A DNA stretch of 34,193 nucleotides from Opitutia bacterium (GCA_002686835.1 NYYP01000025.1:9477-43669), one strand, 5' to 3'. Positions 15,396 through 24,259 are shown, counted from the first letter of the stretch. Numbers and translations: made by a program. Notes: generated by a model from the sequence alone, not told the origin.

Positions 15396-16439
15396 CTATT
15401 CTGTCTTGTTTTTGAAAAACCTTTCGAAAAGAGTGCCCTTGGGAGCTTCATTTTCTAAGTTTTGCTGGTTTTTGAGGACAGGAACTTCCGTTTCCTCAAT
15501 AATCTCGGTCACTTCTTTATCAGTCGAAATCTCTTCTTGTTCTTTTTTCTCCACGGGAATTTCTTTATCTGGAGATTTAATAACTGGTTGATACAGAGGT
15601 TCGGCTGATTGCTCGTTTTGTGCATTTGAATCAGGTGCAAGAGGGGGCGGGGTGAAGTTTTGACTCAATTCAATCATCGGCTTTGGAGGTTCAGGCACGT
15701 CACTGGAAGGAACGAGGGATGCCGATTCGGAATTAAACAAGGGTTCCCCTCGTTCTTCCTTTTCCAGTTGCTCTGCTGTTTTTCCCACATAGGTCCGAAA
15801 TACTAAGTCGTGTTCGGGATGCAGCCAAAACCTTCCTTTTTTGTAAGGATTTCCCTCTGCAAATGAAAACGCACCGAACCATGCACGCTTGTCTCCAATC
15901 TGATCGCAAACAATAAAGTACATCCTCCCACTCTGCTGGGGAATTTCTCCTCTCATTTGCAGGGTGATCCAGCCACGGTCAGTTTCGGTCAGTCCCTGCA
16001 AGGCCAGTTGGTTGACAATTTCATCACGGGTTAAGCTCCATTCTCCAAACTTGGGGCCAGTGTCCGGGTTATCGGCACGGATAAAACCGCTAATGCTGGA
16101 TCCGTAGTGCTCGGAAATAGTGTAGTTGGGCTTTCCGAAGAGTAAAATTTTGGTGAGAATACCGTCTTTGCCTGCCGTATAACTCATCCAGTTCTTTTTG
16201 TTGACATGACTAAAACTGGTCTCGTGTTGCTCTTTAAAATACTCCTGAAACTGATCCAACTCCTCGATATAAACTGTAGGGGCTGGTTTAGTCGGTTTTT
16301 TCGTTAGCTCGACAGCCTTGTCAATGGTGGGAGGGAGGGTTGCATTCTCTTGCGGATCCGCCTTGTCGTCCGAACAGCCAAAATACAAAACTGAAATGAA
16401 GAGAATGAAAAGAAAACGGATGAATGAAAGGTTACACAT
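15396..16439 (-). CDS. Lipoprotein of unknown function
   Basis: 347 residues from the ATG at 16439. The start is chosen because it opens a lipoprotein signal, FLFILFISVLYFGC, with Cys about residue 23; a longer frame to 16568 would bury this signal and overlap the divergent gene. A globular part of about 170 residues follows (YFKEQHETSFSHVNKKNW, LFGKPNYTISEHYGS, GRMYFIVCDQIGDKRAWFGAF), looking beta-rich with many aromatics; I do not recognise it. The last 120 residues are Pro/Glu/Lys-rich and probably disordered, ending in KGTLFERFFKNKTE. It shares the 101-bp region 16440-16540 with a divergent gene that also looks membrane-bound. Confidence 0.75.
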   Translation of the reverse strand: MCNLSFIRFLFILFISVLYFGCSDDKADPQENATLPPTIDKAVELTKKPTKPAPTVYIEELDQFQEYFKEQHETSFSHVNKKNWMSYTAGKDGILTKILLFGKPNYTISEHYGSSISGFIRADNPDTGPKFGEWSLTRDEIVNQLALQGLTETDRGWITLQMRGEIPQQSGRMYFIVCDQIGDKRAWFGAFSFAEGNPYKKGRFWLHPEHDLVFRTYVGKTAEQLEKEERGEPLFNSESASLVPSSDVPEPPKPMIELSQNFTPPPLAPDSNAQNEQSAEPLYQPVIKSPDKEIPVEKKEQEEISTDKEVTEIIEETEVPVLKNQQNLENEAPKGTLFERFFKNKTE

Positions 16440-16540
16440 AAGGGCTATGGGGTGATACTTATTATGCAAACAAGGTAATCTTCTTCTTGCAAGTTCGAAT
16501 AAAAGAGAATCTATTCTCGGCAGTATTTTATGATGTAGAT

Positions 16541-17326
16541 ATGGACACATTCGCATTTTGGTTACCATTGCTCCTTCTTTTTATCTCGGCCCTAATCGGT
16601 GCGGTAATAAAAAGGAGGTCTTGCGATCATTGCTTAAAGAAATTTCAGGGTAACAAGATTTTAGTTCCCTTGCATACCGGGGCATGGATTTGCGGGCGCT
16701 TGGAGGTTTTTGCTCAGGGTATAGAATTAGAACTTTCGTCAGAGCAGCAAATAGGTGGCATCCTACTTCAGTCTCACATCATTCACTCTTCTGAGGTGGA
16801 CAAACTGGCTTATTTAATCAGGCAAGCCCCGGATTCTGATACCTGGCAGGGGGTGGCATGGAAAAAAGAAAGAGAACGATTATTACATCCATCGATACAG
16901 GACCGAATGAAACGATCTGTGCTTAATTCATATAACATGCTTCGGGATTCTTTCGGGCAAGCAATCAAGGCAATTATTGGGTCGATTAGCAAAGATACCA
17001 AGTTAGCAAAAAGCAAAGATTCAGATAAAAGATTGCATGAGGTGCAAACGAATCTGACCGGTATGGTCCCTAATGCATGGGAGCCAATTTTGGAAAAATA
17101 CCGAGGCAAGAAAGTGGCAATTGAAAGAGAGATAGATAACAAAATCGTTGTTGAGGCTGGTATACTCGAAGACTATTCAAATAAATATCTGCTCCTTCGG
17201 GATGTTCACCTGACTGAAAATACACTTAAGGATCACTTGCTTGAACTTGGTTGTTCAGATGCCTGCGCATACGATGTTATATACTCTCGAACAAAAGCTG
17301 CGCTCAGGTTCTCTTTGCTTAATTGA
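16541..17326 (+). CDS. Membrane-anchored protein of unknown function
   Basis: 261 residues from the ATG at 16541 (MDTFAFWLPLLLLFISALIGAVI), with one N-terminal transmembrane segment and a following basic stop (KRRSCDHCLKK). The rest is soluble and presumably cytoplasmic. A beta-rich patch (NKILVPLHTGAWICGRLEVF, GIELELSS) is followed by a helical middle (RERLLHPSIQDRMKRSVLNSYNMLRDSF) and another beta patch near the end (VVEAGILEDYSNKYLLLRDV). The two patches each resemble a small strand-turn-strand element and may be related to one another, which is inference. A TTG start at 16487 is possible but would put charged residues ahead of the anchor. I cannot assign a family. Confidence 0.7.
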   Translation: MDTFAFWLPLLLLFISALIGAVIKRRSCDHCLKKFQGNKILVPLHTGAWICGRLEVFAQGIELELSSEQQIGGILLQSHIIHSSEVDKLAYLIRQAPDSDTWQGVAWKKERERLLHPSIQDRMKRSVLNSYNMLRDSFGQAIKAIIGSISKDTKLAKSKDSDKRLHEVQTNLTGMVPNAWEPILEKYRGKKVAIEREIDNKIVVEAGILEDYSNKYLLLRDVHLTENTLKDHLLELGCSDACAYDVIYSRTKAALRFSLLN

Positions 17327-17350
17327 TCCGTCAGTCAGTCGTAAGCAAAC

Positions 17351-17379
17351 TTGACCAGATGTTAAATAATGATAGATAT
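17351..17379 (+). promoter_or_regulatory. Promoter of the 6S-like RNA
   Basis: A -35 TTGACC (17351-17356) is followed after 16-17 bp by TAGATAT (17373-17379), placing the start about 17386, exactly where the closing stem of the predicted RNA begins. Confidence 0.5.
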
Positions 17380-17385
17380 GTATAT

Positions 17386-17572
17386 TCGACTTCTGCATCG
17401 TTCGAGAAGTTTCATTAGTTCTTTTCCTTACTCCTAATTACTAGGGAATCTATCGACAGTTGTTTGCAGTCAGGCCGTAAATCGGAAGACTAATGGCAGC
17501 ACGAGGGTACCCACCTGGACCTAGAAGGTCATATAACTTATGGATGCGATGAACGGCGAACGTGGAAGTCAC
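17386..17572 (+). ncRNA. ssrS: Probable 6S RNA
   Basis: A gene-free 250-bp interval holds a sequence whose ends pair: GACTTC plus CGTTCG (17388-17393 and 17399-17404) with CGAACG plus GAAGTC (17557-17562 and 17565-17570), giving a closing stem around a transcript of about 185 nt, the size of 6S RNA. The 3' half contains ACCCACCT ... AGGTCA (about 17508-17531) and GGATGCGATGAACGG, which match my memory of conserved 6S 3'-side elements. The middle has a small stem GTC-CCG/CGG-GAC. 6S RNA binds housekeeping RNA polymerase by imitating an open promoter. The identification rests on fold and remembered motifs, so it needs a covariance-model check. Confidence 0.6.
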
Positions 17573-17576
17573 CACC

Positions 17577-18419
17577 TTACTTGTTTATGCCAAGCAAGGT
17601 TATATTGTATTTATTTGCCTCGTTTTCAAGTGCTTGTCTGTCGAGTATGATTACAGTTCCTGTTTCTAGTGCAGCAGTTCGAATTCCAGCAGCCTGCATA
17701 GCGATAAGGGTATGTTGGCCAAATACGGGCACATCGAACCGGGTATCCTGATTTGGCTTGCTCAGTTTAACAAACAAGCAATCCTTCGCCCCAAATTTAC
17801 CGGCCCGTTCGAGCATGGCATTGGTTCCTTCAAACGCTTCCACTGCTAGAACTGTACCTCGACTGACAACAACGCCTTGTCCCACATCCATACGGGCATT
17901 TTCGCGGGCGATCTCAATTCCGTGGGCAAGATGTTTAGGCTCAATCTTTTCTTTACCCTTTACCATGACCCCTTCTCCAGCAAGATCCTCGTCCATAAAC
18001 ACGCGGGCATCTAGCAGATGAACCCCTGCCATTGCGATCTCATCCCCGATCGCCCCAAAGATAGTCTCGGCATTTTTGTGATCTAGACCGGCAAGCATGC
18101 GTATTGCCTTGAGGTCAGGGTGTAATCCTCTGAAAAGTTTGCCTGGGGTTACCTGTCCCGCCATCACCGCATAACCGGCATCGAACTTTTTAAGCTCTTT
18201 GAGTAATTTACCTACTTGCCCGACTTTAACGGTAGTGCGTTCGCCATCAGGGAAGGACGAAACCAATTCGGGGGAGGTTTCACCGCTCAATTCGATTAAT
18301 CTTAAGGGTATTCCTGACTGCCTGGCTCGTTTGGCCAGCAGGATGGGATAACTTCCTTGTCCTGCAATTAAGGCGAGCGGACGGCTTGCATCAAAGTCAT
18401 CAGGCAGAAAGCGGGACAT
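17577..18419 (-). CDS. lpxI: UDP-2,3-diacylglucosamine pyrophosphatase LpxI
   Basis: Lipid A pathway enzyme that hydrolyses UDP-2,3-diacylglucosamine to lipid X and UMP, a distinct replacement for LpxH. 280 residues, the family length. It has the LpxI N-terminal motif LALIAGQGSYPILLAKRA. The DUF1009 core follows: VMAGQVTPGKLFRGLHPD, FGAIGDEIAMAGVHLLDAR, DVGQGVVVSRGTVLAVEAFEGTNAMLERAG, DTRFDVPVFGQHTLIAMQAAGIRTAALETG. Its presence shows a lipopolysaccharide outer membrane. It starts 14 bp after leuS on the same strand, so the two are probably co-transcribed. Confidence 0.93.
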   Translation of the reverse strand: MSRFLPDDFDASRPLALIAGQGSYPILLAKRARQSGIPLRLIELSGETSPELVSSFPDGERTTVKVGQVGKLLKELKKFDAGYAVMAGQVTPGKLFRGLHPDLKAIRMLAGLDHKNAETIFGAIGDEIAMAGVHLLDARVFMDEDLAGEGVMVKGKEKIEPKHLAHGIEIARENARMDVGQGVVVSRGTVLAVEAFEGTNAMLERAGKFGAKDCLFVKLSKPNQDTRFDVPVFGQHTLIAMQAAGIRTAALETGTVIILDRQALENEANKYNITLLGINK

Positions 18420-18433
18420 TATGCAGTTCTTCT

Positions 18434-21007
18434 TCAGCCTTTGACAGCGAGGTTTACCAATTTTCCGGGCACATAGATTTCTTTGACGATTTCCTTACCT
18501 TCGAGAAAGGACTGTATCTTGGCGTCGGCTTTGGCCGCGGAAATGACAGAGTCCTTATCGATCTCTTTTGAAAACTGACCCTGTCCGCGTAGTTTTCCAT
18601 TTACCTGAAAGACGATGGTAACTTCGTCTGATACCAATAACTCTTTGCGAGCTTCCGGCCATGGTTGGTTAACGATGGATGGCTGTGAGCCAAGAGTTTC
18701 CCAGAGCTCTTCGGCCAGGTGTGGGGCAAAGGGGGCAAGCAGTTGAAGCAATACTTTAAGAGTATCGATTGAGTAGGAATCAATCTTTTGCAGATGGTTG
18801 ACCAGGATCATCATCTGGGAGATTGCAACATTGAAGCGTAAATCCTCAATCGCTTCCGTAACCTTGAGAATCGTCTCATGTAAAACTTTGAGCGTCTCCT
18901 TGCTGCTCTCCTCGGCAGAGTTATGTTTCTTTGGTCTTAGGCATTCCCTATGCACTTTTCGAAGGAAGCGGTGCACACCCTCTATGCCTTTCTCACTCCA
19001 TGGTTTAACTGCTTCCAAGGGGCCAAGGAACATTTCAAAAAGGCGCAAGGAGTCTGCTCCATAAGCATCTATGACCACATCTGGGTTGACCACATTGCCC
19101 ACACTTTTGGACATTTTGTTACCGTCTTCTCCAAGAATAAGCCCTTGATGAAAAAGTTTTTTGTAAGGCTCCGGATTGGCGAGCACACCCTCGTCATAGA
19201 GGAAACGGTGCCAGAACCTAGCATAGAGTAGATGAAGCACTGCATGTTCGGCTCCTCCAATGTAAAAGTCGGGGCCTCCCCAGTAGGCTTCTTTTTGCTT
19301 ATCAACCAATAATTCTGGGTTTTTAGGATCAATATATCGAAGATGATACCAGCATGACCCTGCCCATTGTGGCATAGTGTTGGTCTCACGGGTTGCCGGC
19401 ACCCAATTATCTCCCTCCGGCATTGGTTCAGTTCGGGATACGGATTTTCCAGATTCTAAATTAAACCAAACTTCCAACCATTCTGAAATAGTTGCCAGTG
19501 GACTTTCACCGGTACCCGAGGGTTGATAGTTCTCAACTTCGGGAAGTCTGAGGGGAAGTTCGCTGGGGGGCAAGGGGAGGGCGTAAAGAACTTGGTCTTC
19601 CTTATCTGTGGTTACGGCTTTTTCGGGAATTAGGTCTTTTAAAACTCCATCCGTTGCCTTTGCTCTTTCGTAATCGTTTAATGAAACCCATACTAGCGGT
19701 ATGGGTTCTCCCCAATAGCGCTGACGTGAGAAAATCCAGTCTCGGAGTTTATAATTTACTGCACCTTTTCCAGTTCCTCCCGCTTCGAGATCTTGAATGA
19801 TCTTAGATTTACAGGCATCGGCTGCCATGCCGTCATATTCCTTGGAGTTCACCATTACCCCAGGCCCAGGGTAGGGGAGTTCATTTATTTCGTCATTCCC
19901 TTCGGGATGAACGATAACCCTTCTGATTTCGATCCCAAATTTTTGGGCAAATTCAAAATCCCTCTCGTCATGAGCGGGCACTGCCATAATCGCACCCGTT
20001 CCATAGCTTATAAGAACATAATCAGCTACCCATACGGGAACCTTTTCACCATTTACTGGATTAATGCAGTGGCTGCCCGTGAAAACGCCGGACTTTTCCT
20101 TGGCCAGGTCTGTGCGATCTAAGTCACTTTTCTTGGCGGCAGCCAAAACATAGGCATCGACTTCCTCCTTCTTTTCGGAAACCACCAATTGATCGAGCAG
20201 GGGATGTTCGGGTGCAACCACCATGTAGGTTGCACCAAATAAGGTGTCTGGGCGAGTGGTGTAGACTGTTAGGTGGTCAGTGCTACCATCAATCGCAAAC
20301 TGAACTTCTGCCCCTTCGGATCGCCCGATCCATGCTTTTTGCTGTCTCTTGGTGGAATCGGGCCAGTCGAGGTCGTCCAATCCAGCGAGGAGTTTTTCGG
20401 CATAGGCGGTAATCCGTAAAACAACCTGCCTGAGGTTTCTTCTCTCCACTGGATGGTTACCCACTTCCGACTTGCCATCCACCACCTCTTCGTTGGCGAG
20501 TACTGCCCGAAGATTGGGACACCACCAGACTGGCTTCTCATCGACATATGCAAGCCCCCTTTGGAAAAGTTTCAGGAAAATCCACTGGGTCCATTGGTAA
20601 TATTCCGGGTCGGTGGTGTTGATTTCCCGCTCCCAGTCAATGGCAAAACCAATGCTTTTGATCTGCCGGCGGAAATTATCCACATTGGCTTGGGTGGTAA
20701 GTGAAGGGTGGGTACCGGTCTTGATGGCATATTGCTCGGCGGGTAGGCCAAATGCATCCCACCCCATGGGGTGTAAAACATTGAATCCACACGCTTTTTT
20801 GTAACGGGCAAGAATATCTGATGCGACATAGCCCTCGGGGTGGCCAATGTGCAAACCGGCTCCCGATGGGTATGGAAACATATCCAAGGCATAATACTTG
20901 GGCTTATCGGATTGGTCTTCTGCCCTGAAAGTATTTTCGCGTTCCCAAAAATCCTGCCATTTTTTTTCAATGGTGGAAAAATCGTAGTTTTGTTCTTCTT
21001 CAGCCAT
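18434..21007 (-). CDS. leuS: Leucyl-tRNA synthetase
   Basis: Charges tRNA-Leu. 857 residues, normal for bacterial LeuRS. Class I signatures are intact: HIGH at residues 53-56 within FPYPSGAGLHIGHPEGY, and KMSKS at about 631-635. The editing (CP1) domain is present with TTRPDTLFGATY and the GTGAIMAVPAHDERD motif that binds misactivated amino acids. The C terminus (EIVKEIYVPGKLVNLAV) is the usual bacterial end. The gene is followed closely by lpxI. Confidence 0.97.
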   Translation of the reverse strand: MAEEEQNYDFSTIEKKWQDFWERENTFRAEDQSDKPKYYALDMFPYPSGAGLHIGHPEGYVASDILARYKKACGFNVLHPMGWDAFGLPAEQYAIKTGTHPSLTTQANVDNFRRQIKSIGFAIDWEREINTTDPEYYQWTQWIFLKLFQRGLAYVDEKPVWWCPNLRAVLANEEVVDGKSEVGNHPVERRNLRQVVLRITAYAEKLLAGLDDLDWPDSTKRQQKAWIGRSEGAEVQFAIDGSTDHLTVYTTRPDTLFGATYMVVAPEHPLLDQLVVSEKKEEVDAYVLAAAKKSDLDRTDLAKEKSGVFTGSHCINPVNGEKVPVWVADYVLISYGTGAIMAVPAHDERDFEFAQKFGIEIRRVIVHPEGNDEINELPYPGPGVMVNSKEYDGMAADACKSKIIQDLEAGGTGKGAVNYKLRDWIFSRQRYWGEPIPLVWVSLNDYERAKATDGVLKDLIPEKAVTTDKEDQVLYALPLPPSELPLRLPEVENYQPSGTGESPLATISEWLEVWFNLESGKSVSRTEPMPEGDNWVPATRETNTMPQWAGSCWYHLRYIDPKNPELLVDKQKEAYWGGPDFYIGGAEHAVLHLLYARFWHRFLYDEGVLANPEPYKKLFHQGLILGEDGNKMSKSVGNVVNPDVVIDAYGADSLRLFEMFLGPLEAVKPWSEKGIEGVHRFLRKVHRECLRPKKHNSAEESSKETLKVLHETILKVTEAIEDLRFNVAISQMMILVNHLQKIDSYSIDTLKVLLQLLAPFAPHLAEELWETLGSQPSIVNQPWPEARKELLVSDEVTIVFQVNGKLRGQGQFSKEIDKDSVISAAKADAKIQSFLEGKEIVKEIYVPGKLVNLAVKG

Positions 21008-21115
21008 ACCTCATCTATATGAAACGCATTAAAATGAAGGAATCCTTCTAATTTGGCAAAAGCAAACCCCAGCCAGAACCAAATAGTTGAGGGTAAGCAA
21101 AAAGAAATAAGCCAC

Positions 21116-22036
21116 TTATTTGGGTAAGGGACTTTTTTCTTCAATCATTTTTTTAATAACCCTCATTTCCTTTGATAGTTCTTCCATCCGGTTTTGCAGA
21201 TCATGCAGACCGTCACGAACAGGTTCAGGTTTAATTTTTCTCCGTTCAATTTCCTGTTTTACTGCCATTTCTGCATTGGATTCATCCATGCTATTCATAA
21301 TAACTCCAATCACTAAGTTCAGAACGATCATCGTGCCAATCAGTACGAAACTTACAAAAAAGATTGCTGCGCCCAATGGTGATTTGCTGGGAGACGGAGT
21401 CCACTTGGCCAAGTCATCTGAGGAATAACCATAGTTATCAGAACCATACATATTTATGTACATCACATCTGTCCAATCCTCCAGCGTGACCACCCGAAAA
21501 AGCGAGAGTATGGAAGTTTGTAGGTTTCGAAAATGGACTGGGTCATTATCTCCAAAAAGAAATACAGCCATGGCTCCGTATACATAAAAGAGTAAAAAGA
21601 GCAGGATACTCACATAAAACATTGAGGGAAGACTCTTGAGAAGACAGGTGACCAATAATTGGAGCTTGGGAATAGCAGTAATTAAGCGAAGCACACGTAA
21701 AATTCTGGCCAGTCTTAAGACCGGGAGAAATCCTCCGCCAAGATGCATGACGGGCTCCAGTAGACAGGCTGCAACGATAGCAAAATCAAAAATATTCCAT
21801 GGGTTTTTGAAATACCTGAGTGGACGTTTTCCTTCTGCCAGAATTTTGATCAAGGCCTCGAGGGTAAAAATGGCCAAAATGGAACGATCTAAAAAGAGTA
21901 AAAGATCCGCATTTACTTGGGCAAAAGTTTTGTAGGTCTGTGCACCCACCACTACTGCAGCCAAAAGAATGGTAGCAATAATGAAATGATTAAAAGATCG
22001 GCTTTTTGCCAATTTCGAGCACTTGATTGATAACAT
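21116..22036 (-). CDS. One-domain voltage-gated cation channel with acidic (calcium-type) filter
   Basis: 306 residues of the NaChBac/NavAb six-helix superfamily, expected to assemble as a tetramer in the inner membrane. The S1-S3 region runs from residue 15 to 95. S4 reads RLARILRVLRL with arginine every third position, the voltage sensor. S5 is VSILLFLLFYVYGAMAVFLF and S6 is AIFFVSFVLIGTMIVLNLVIGVIMNSM. The selectivity filter is TLEDWTD (residues 184-190), acidic at three positions where sodium-selective NavAb has TLESWSM. The C-terminal cytoplasmic tail ends in a likely coiled coil (LQNRMEELSKEMRVIKKMIEE). I see no gene in the 108 bp before leuS. Ion selectivity is inferred from the filter. 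Confidence 0.9.
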   Translation of the reverse strand: MLSIKCSKLAKSRSFNHFIIATILLAAVVVGAQTYKTFAQVNADLLLFLDRSILAIFTLEALIKILAEGKRPLRYFKNPWNIFDFAIVAACLLEPVMHLGGGFLPVLRLARILRVLRLITAIPKLQLLVTCLLKSLPSMFYVSILLFLLFYVYGAMAVFLFGDNDPVHFRNLQTSILSLFRVVTLEDWTDVMYINMYGSDNYGYSSDDLAKWTPSPSKSPLGAAIFFVSFVLIGTMIVLNLVIGVIMNSMDESNAEMAVKQEIERRKIKPEPVRDGLHDLQNRMEELSKEMRVIKKMIEEKSPLPK

Positions 22037-22155
22037 AACTTAGTTAAGCTATCCGTATATGCTACAGTCCTTTTAAAGAATCAAGTATAAGCGAATAAAC
22101 AAAGGGTATGCCCTCCGACCACTAAATAGAGGCCAAACCTTGGTTTGAGAAAAAA

Positions 22156-22800
22156 CTAAACTAAGGAAGGAAGCGATTTGAGCAAATTACCACAACCAAA
22201 CTCAACGGACTGTATGATTTGCTCATAGTTGTTGTTCGCATCAGTGGAGTCATCTCTTTCAAAAGGGTCTGCAATGAAGGGGAGGCTCCCCGCAGATAGA
22301 AACATACCAATTGGTCTGACTTCTCCCCGGATGTAGTACTTTCGAGTCTTGGTGTATTGTTCGCTTTCCTGATCAAGGGTTACAATAAGATTGGCAGAGG
22401 AAAGATCGCCCATGTTTACCCTTCTTGCGTTGCCTTTCAGTTCATACCCGTACTTTCTCGCGCTGTGTACCATCCGCTTGTCGAATGGGCAAAACTCGTA
22501 GGCATCTGAAATTCCTCTTGCCGAGGGCCTGACACTGCCGAAATGATCGGATAAGTGAAGTAGTTTTCTCATTACTTCCCGAGCCAGAGGGGACCGGGAT
22601 AATCCGCGTTTGCTCAGAAATAAAATATTGGTCAGTTCAGGAGAGTAATAAGGATTGGGAGGGGCTTCCGAAGATATGCTAGGTTGTTTTGTAATGACGG
22701 AAGCAGGAATGTCATTCTTGGTTTCCTGAGAGTGAGAAAGCTTCTTTTTTAACTTTCCGAAAAAGTTTGAGGTGTATGATGATTTGTTTGTTTTAGTCAT
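22156..22800 (-). CDS. Low-molecular-weight tyrosine phosphatase-like protein lacking the catalytic cysteine
   Basis: 214 residues. The first 55 are polar and probably disordered, the rest resembles the LMW-PTP/arsenate reductase fold. The family P-loop C-x5-R-S follows a strand (VLFVCxxNxxRSP); here the same place reads NILFLSKRGLSRSP, keeping Arg69 and Ser70 but with Ser63 where the nucleophilic Cys belongs (codon AGC). Later parts also fit: SARGIS, NLIVTLDQESEQY and FIADPFERDD, where the DP motif supplies the general acid. With Ser for Cys, ordinary phosphatase chemistry should be lost, so it may be a phosphotyrosine-binding pseudophosphatase or have a changed activity. No kinase or partner lies nearby. 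Confidence 0.7.
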   Translation of the reverse strand: MTKTNKSSYTSNFFGKLKKKLSHSQETKNDIPASVITKQPSISSEAPPNPYYSPELTNILFLSKRGLSRSPLAREVMRKLLHLSDHFGSVRPSARGISDAYEFCPFDKRMVHSARKYGYELKGNARRVNMGDLSSANLIVTLDQESEQYTKTRKYYIRGEVRPIGMFLSAGSLPFIADPFERDDSTDANNNYEQIIQSVEFGCGNLLKSLPSLV

Positions 22801-22950
22801 TAAAATTTCCGCCAGTTTTAAGTGTTTGATTAATGTTAATATCTTAATGTTCCAAAATTAGGAAGAATGTTCGTTGATTTTGTAAAAAATTTATTAAACA
22901 TATTGTGGAATTGGGCATAATTCATGCCAACACATTCAAAGACGATAAAA

Positions 22951-22972
22951 TGAGTTAAAAAAACTCAGTTTT
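22951..22972 (-). terminator. Probable terminator of sufS
   Basis: TGAGTT (22951-22956) pairs with AACTCA (22962-22967) around an A5 loop. On the minus strand the stem is followed by TTTT, about 60 bases past the sufS stop. T residues also follow on the plus strand. I see no gene between 22801 and 23026. Confidence 0.45.
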
Positions 22973-23026
22973 CCGCAGTGAGAGATATTGTCTCCCGTTG
23001 GGTGAAGGAAAAGTTTCTTATTTTAA

Positions 23027-24259
23027 TTAACCCAGTATATTGGCTGCTCTTTTGAGGGAACTGCAAAAGCGTTCAACATCTTCCATGGTGTTGTAAATGG
23101 AAAAAGAAGCACGGGCGGTTGCAGTATGACCGAGGCGTTCCATCAGAGGTTGGCAGCAATGGTGGCCCGTACGTGTGGCAATACCTTCGGCATCGAGCAG
23201 GGTAGCGAGGTCATGCGGGTGAATGCCATCGATGGTGAAGCAAAATACTCCCGCTTTGCCTTCGACTGTACCATGTTCAACCAAGCCCTTAACATCACAA
23301 AGCATTTCTCTTGTGCTTTCCAAAAGCATCTTCTCATGGGCGTCAACTTGGTGGAAATCAATAGATTTTAAATAACGAATCGCTTCAGCAAGACCGATGG
23401 CACCACTGACATTGGGTGTGCCAGCCTCGAATCGTTGAACACCCGTTGTATAGGAGGTGCCTGAAAAGCTGACCTGATCGATCATGTCTCCTCCGCCTTG
23501 ATAGGGAATCATGTCTTTCAAAAGTTCACCTTTGGCATAGACAACCCCGATTCCCATGGGAGCAAATAATTTGTGACCAGAGAATACAAAAAAGTCACAG
23601 TCGATGTCCCTTAAATTTACTTTTAAATGGGGAACAGACTGGGCACCATCAATGATTACCTTGACGCCATTTTTATGTGCCTCATTTACGATTTCCTTTA
23701 TTGGGTTTTGCGTCCCCAACACATTGGAAATGTGACAAATCGATAAGATGGATGTTCGGGGATGATTCAGCAATTTGTCCAAGATTTCTCTGTCCAGTGA
23801 TCCATCCTGCAAAACCGGCACGACCACGATTTCTGCACCTGTCGATTCTGCAATCATTTGCCACGGGACAATGTTGGCGTGATGTTCCATCTCAGTAAGG
23901 ATAATTTGATCACCCTTAGTAAGCAAAGGCTCAGCGAAAGAACGTGCAATCAGGTTGAGCCCCTCGGTCGCTCCGCGGGTAAAAATAATCTCAGCAGGAG
24001 ATGTTCCCAACCACTGGGCAACCTCCTCTCTGGATGAACGGTAATGGTTTTCAGCATCCTCCGCCAGTTCATAGACGCCCCTGTGTACATTGGAATTATT
24101 TTCGAGGTAATAATTTCTGACTGCATTAATTACAGTGCTTGGCTTTTGGGAAGTTGCCGCATTATCCAGGTATACCAAAGGTTTCCCCCGATTCTTTCTT
24201 GAAAGAATGGGGAAGTCCTCCCGAATTTTATGTGGGTTAAACGTCATAGAATTAGACAT
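23027..24259 (-). CDS. sufS: Cysteine desulfurase, SufS type
   Basis: PLP enzyme that removes sulfur from cysteine as a protein-bound persulfide, mainly for Fe-S cluster assembly. About 410 residues from the ATG at 24259; another possible start is four codons on, and a longer frame to 24295 is less likely. Hallmarks: YLDNAATSQKP, NVHRGVYELAEDAEN, FTRGATEGLNLIA, the PLP lysine in VFSGHKLFAPMGIG, and the active-site cysteine region in RTGHHCCQPLMERLG. SufS (class II) is indicated by the short loop around that Cys. No sufBCD or sufE genes lie beside it in this window. Confidence 0.93.
   Translation of the reverse strand: MSNSMTFNPHKIREDFPILSRKNRGKPLVYLDNAATSQKPSTVINAVRNYYLENNSNVHRGVYELAEDAENHYRSSREEVAQWLGTSPAEIIFTRGATEGLNLIARSFAEPLLTKGDQIILTEMEHHANIVPWQMIAESTGAEIVVVPVLQDGSLDREILDKLLNHPRTSILSICHISNVLGTQNPIKEIVNEAHKNGVKVIIDGAQSVPHLKVNLRDIDCDFFVFSGHKLFAPMGIGVVYAKGELLKDMIPYQGGGDMIDQVSFSGTSYTTGVQRFEAGTPNVSGAIGLAEAIRYLKSIDFHQVDAHEKMLLESTREMLCDVKGLVEHGTVEGKAGVFCFTIDGIHPHDLATLLDAEGIATRTGHHCCQPLMERLGHTATARASFSIYNTMEDVERFCSSLKRAANILG

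Noticed and set aside
22121-22140. Inverted repeat CAAACC/GGTTTG as a terminator downstream of the phosphatase-like gene
   Set aside because: There is no T run on either strand next to it and the loop is only two to four bases, so I do not call a terminator.
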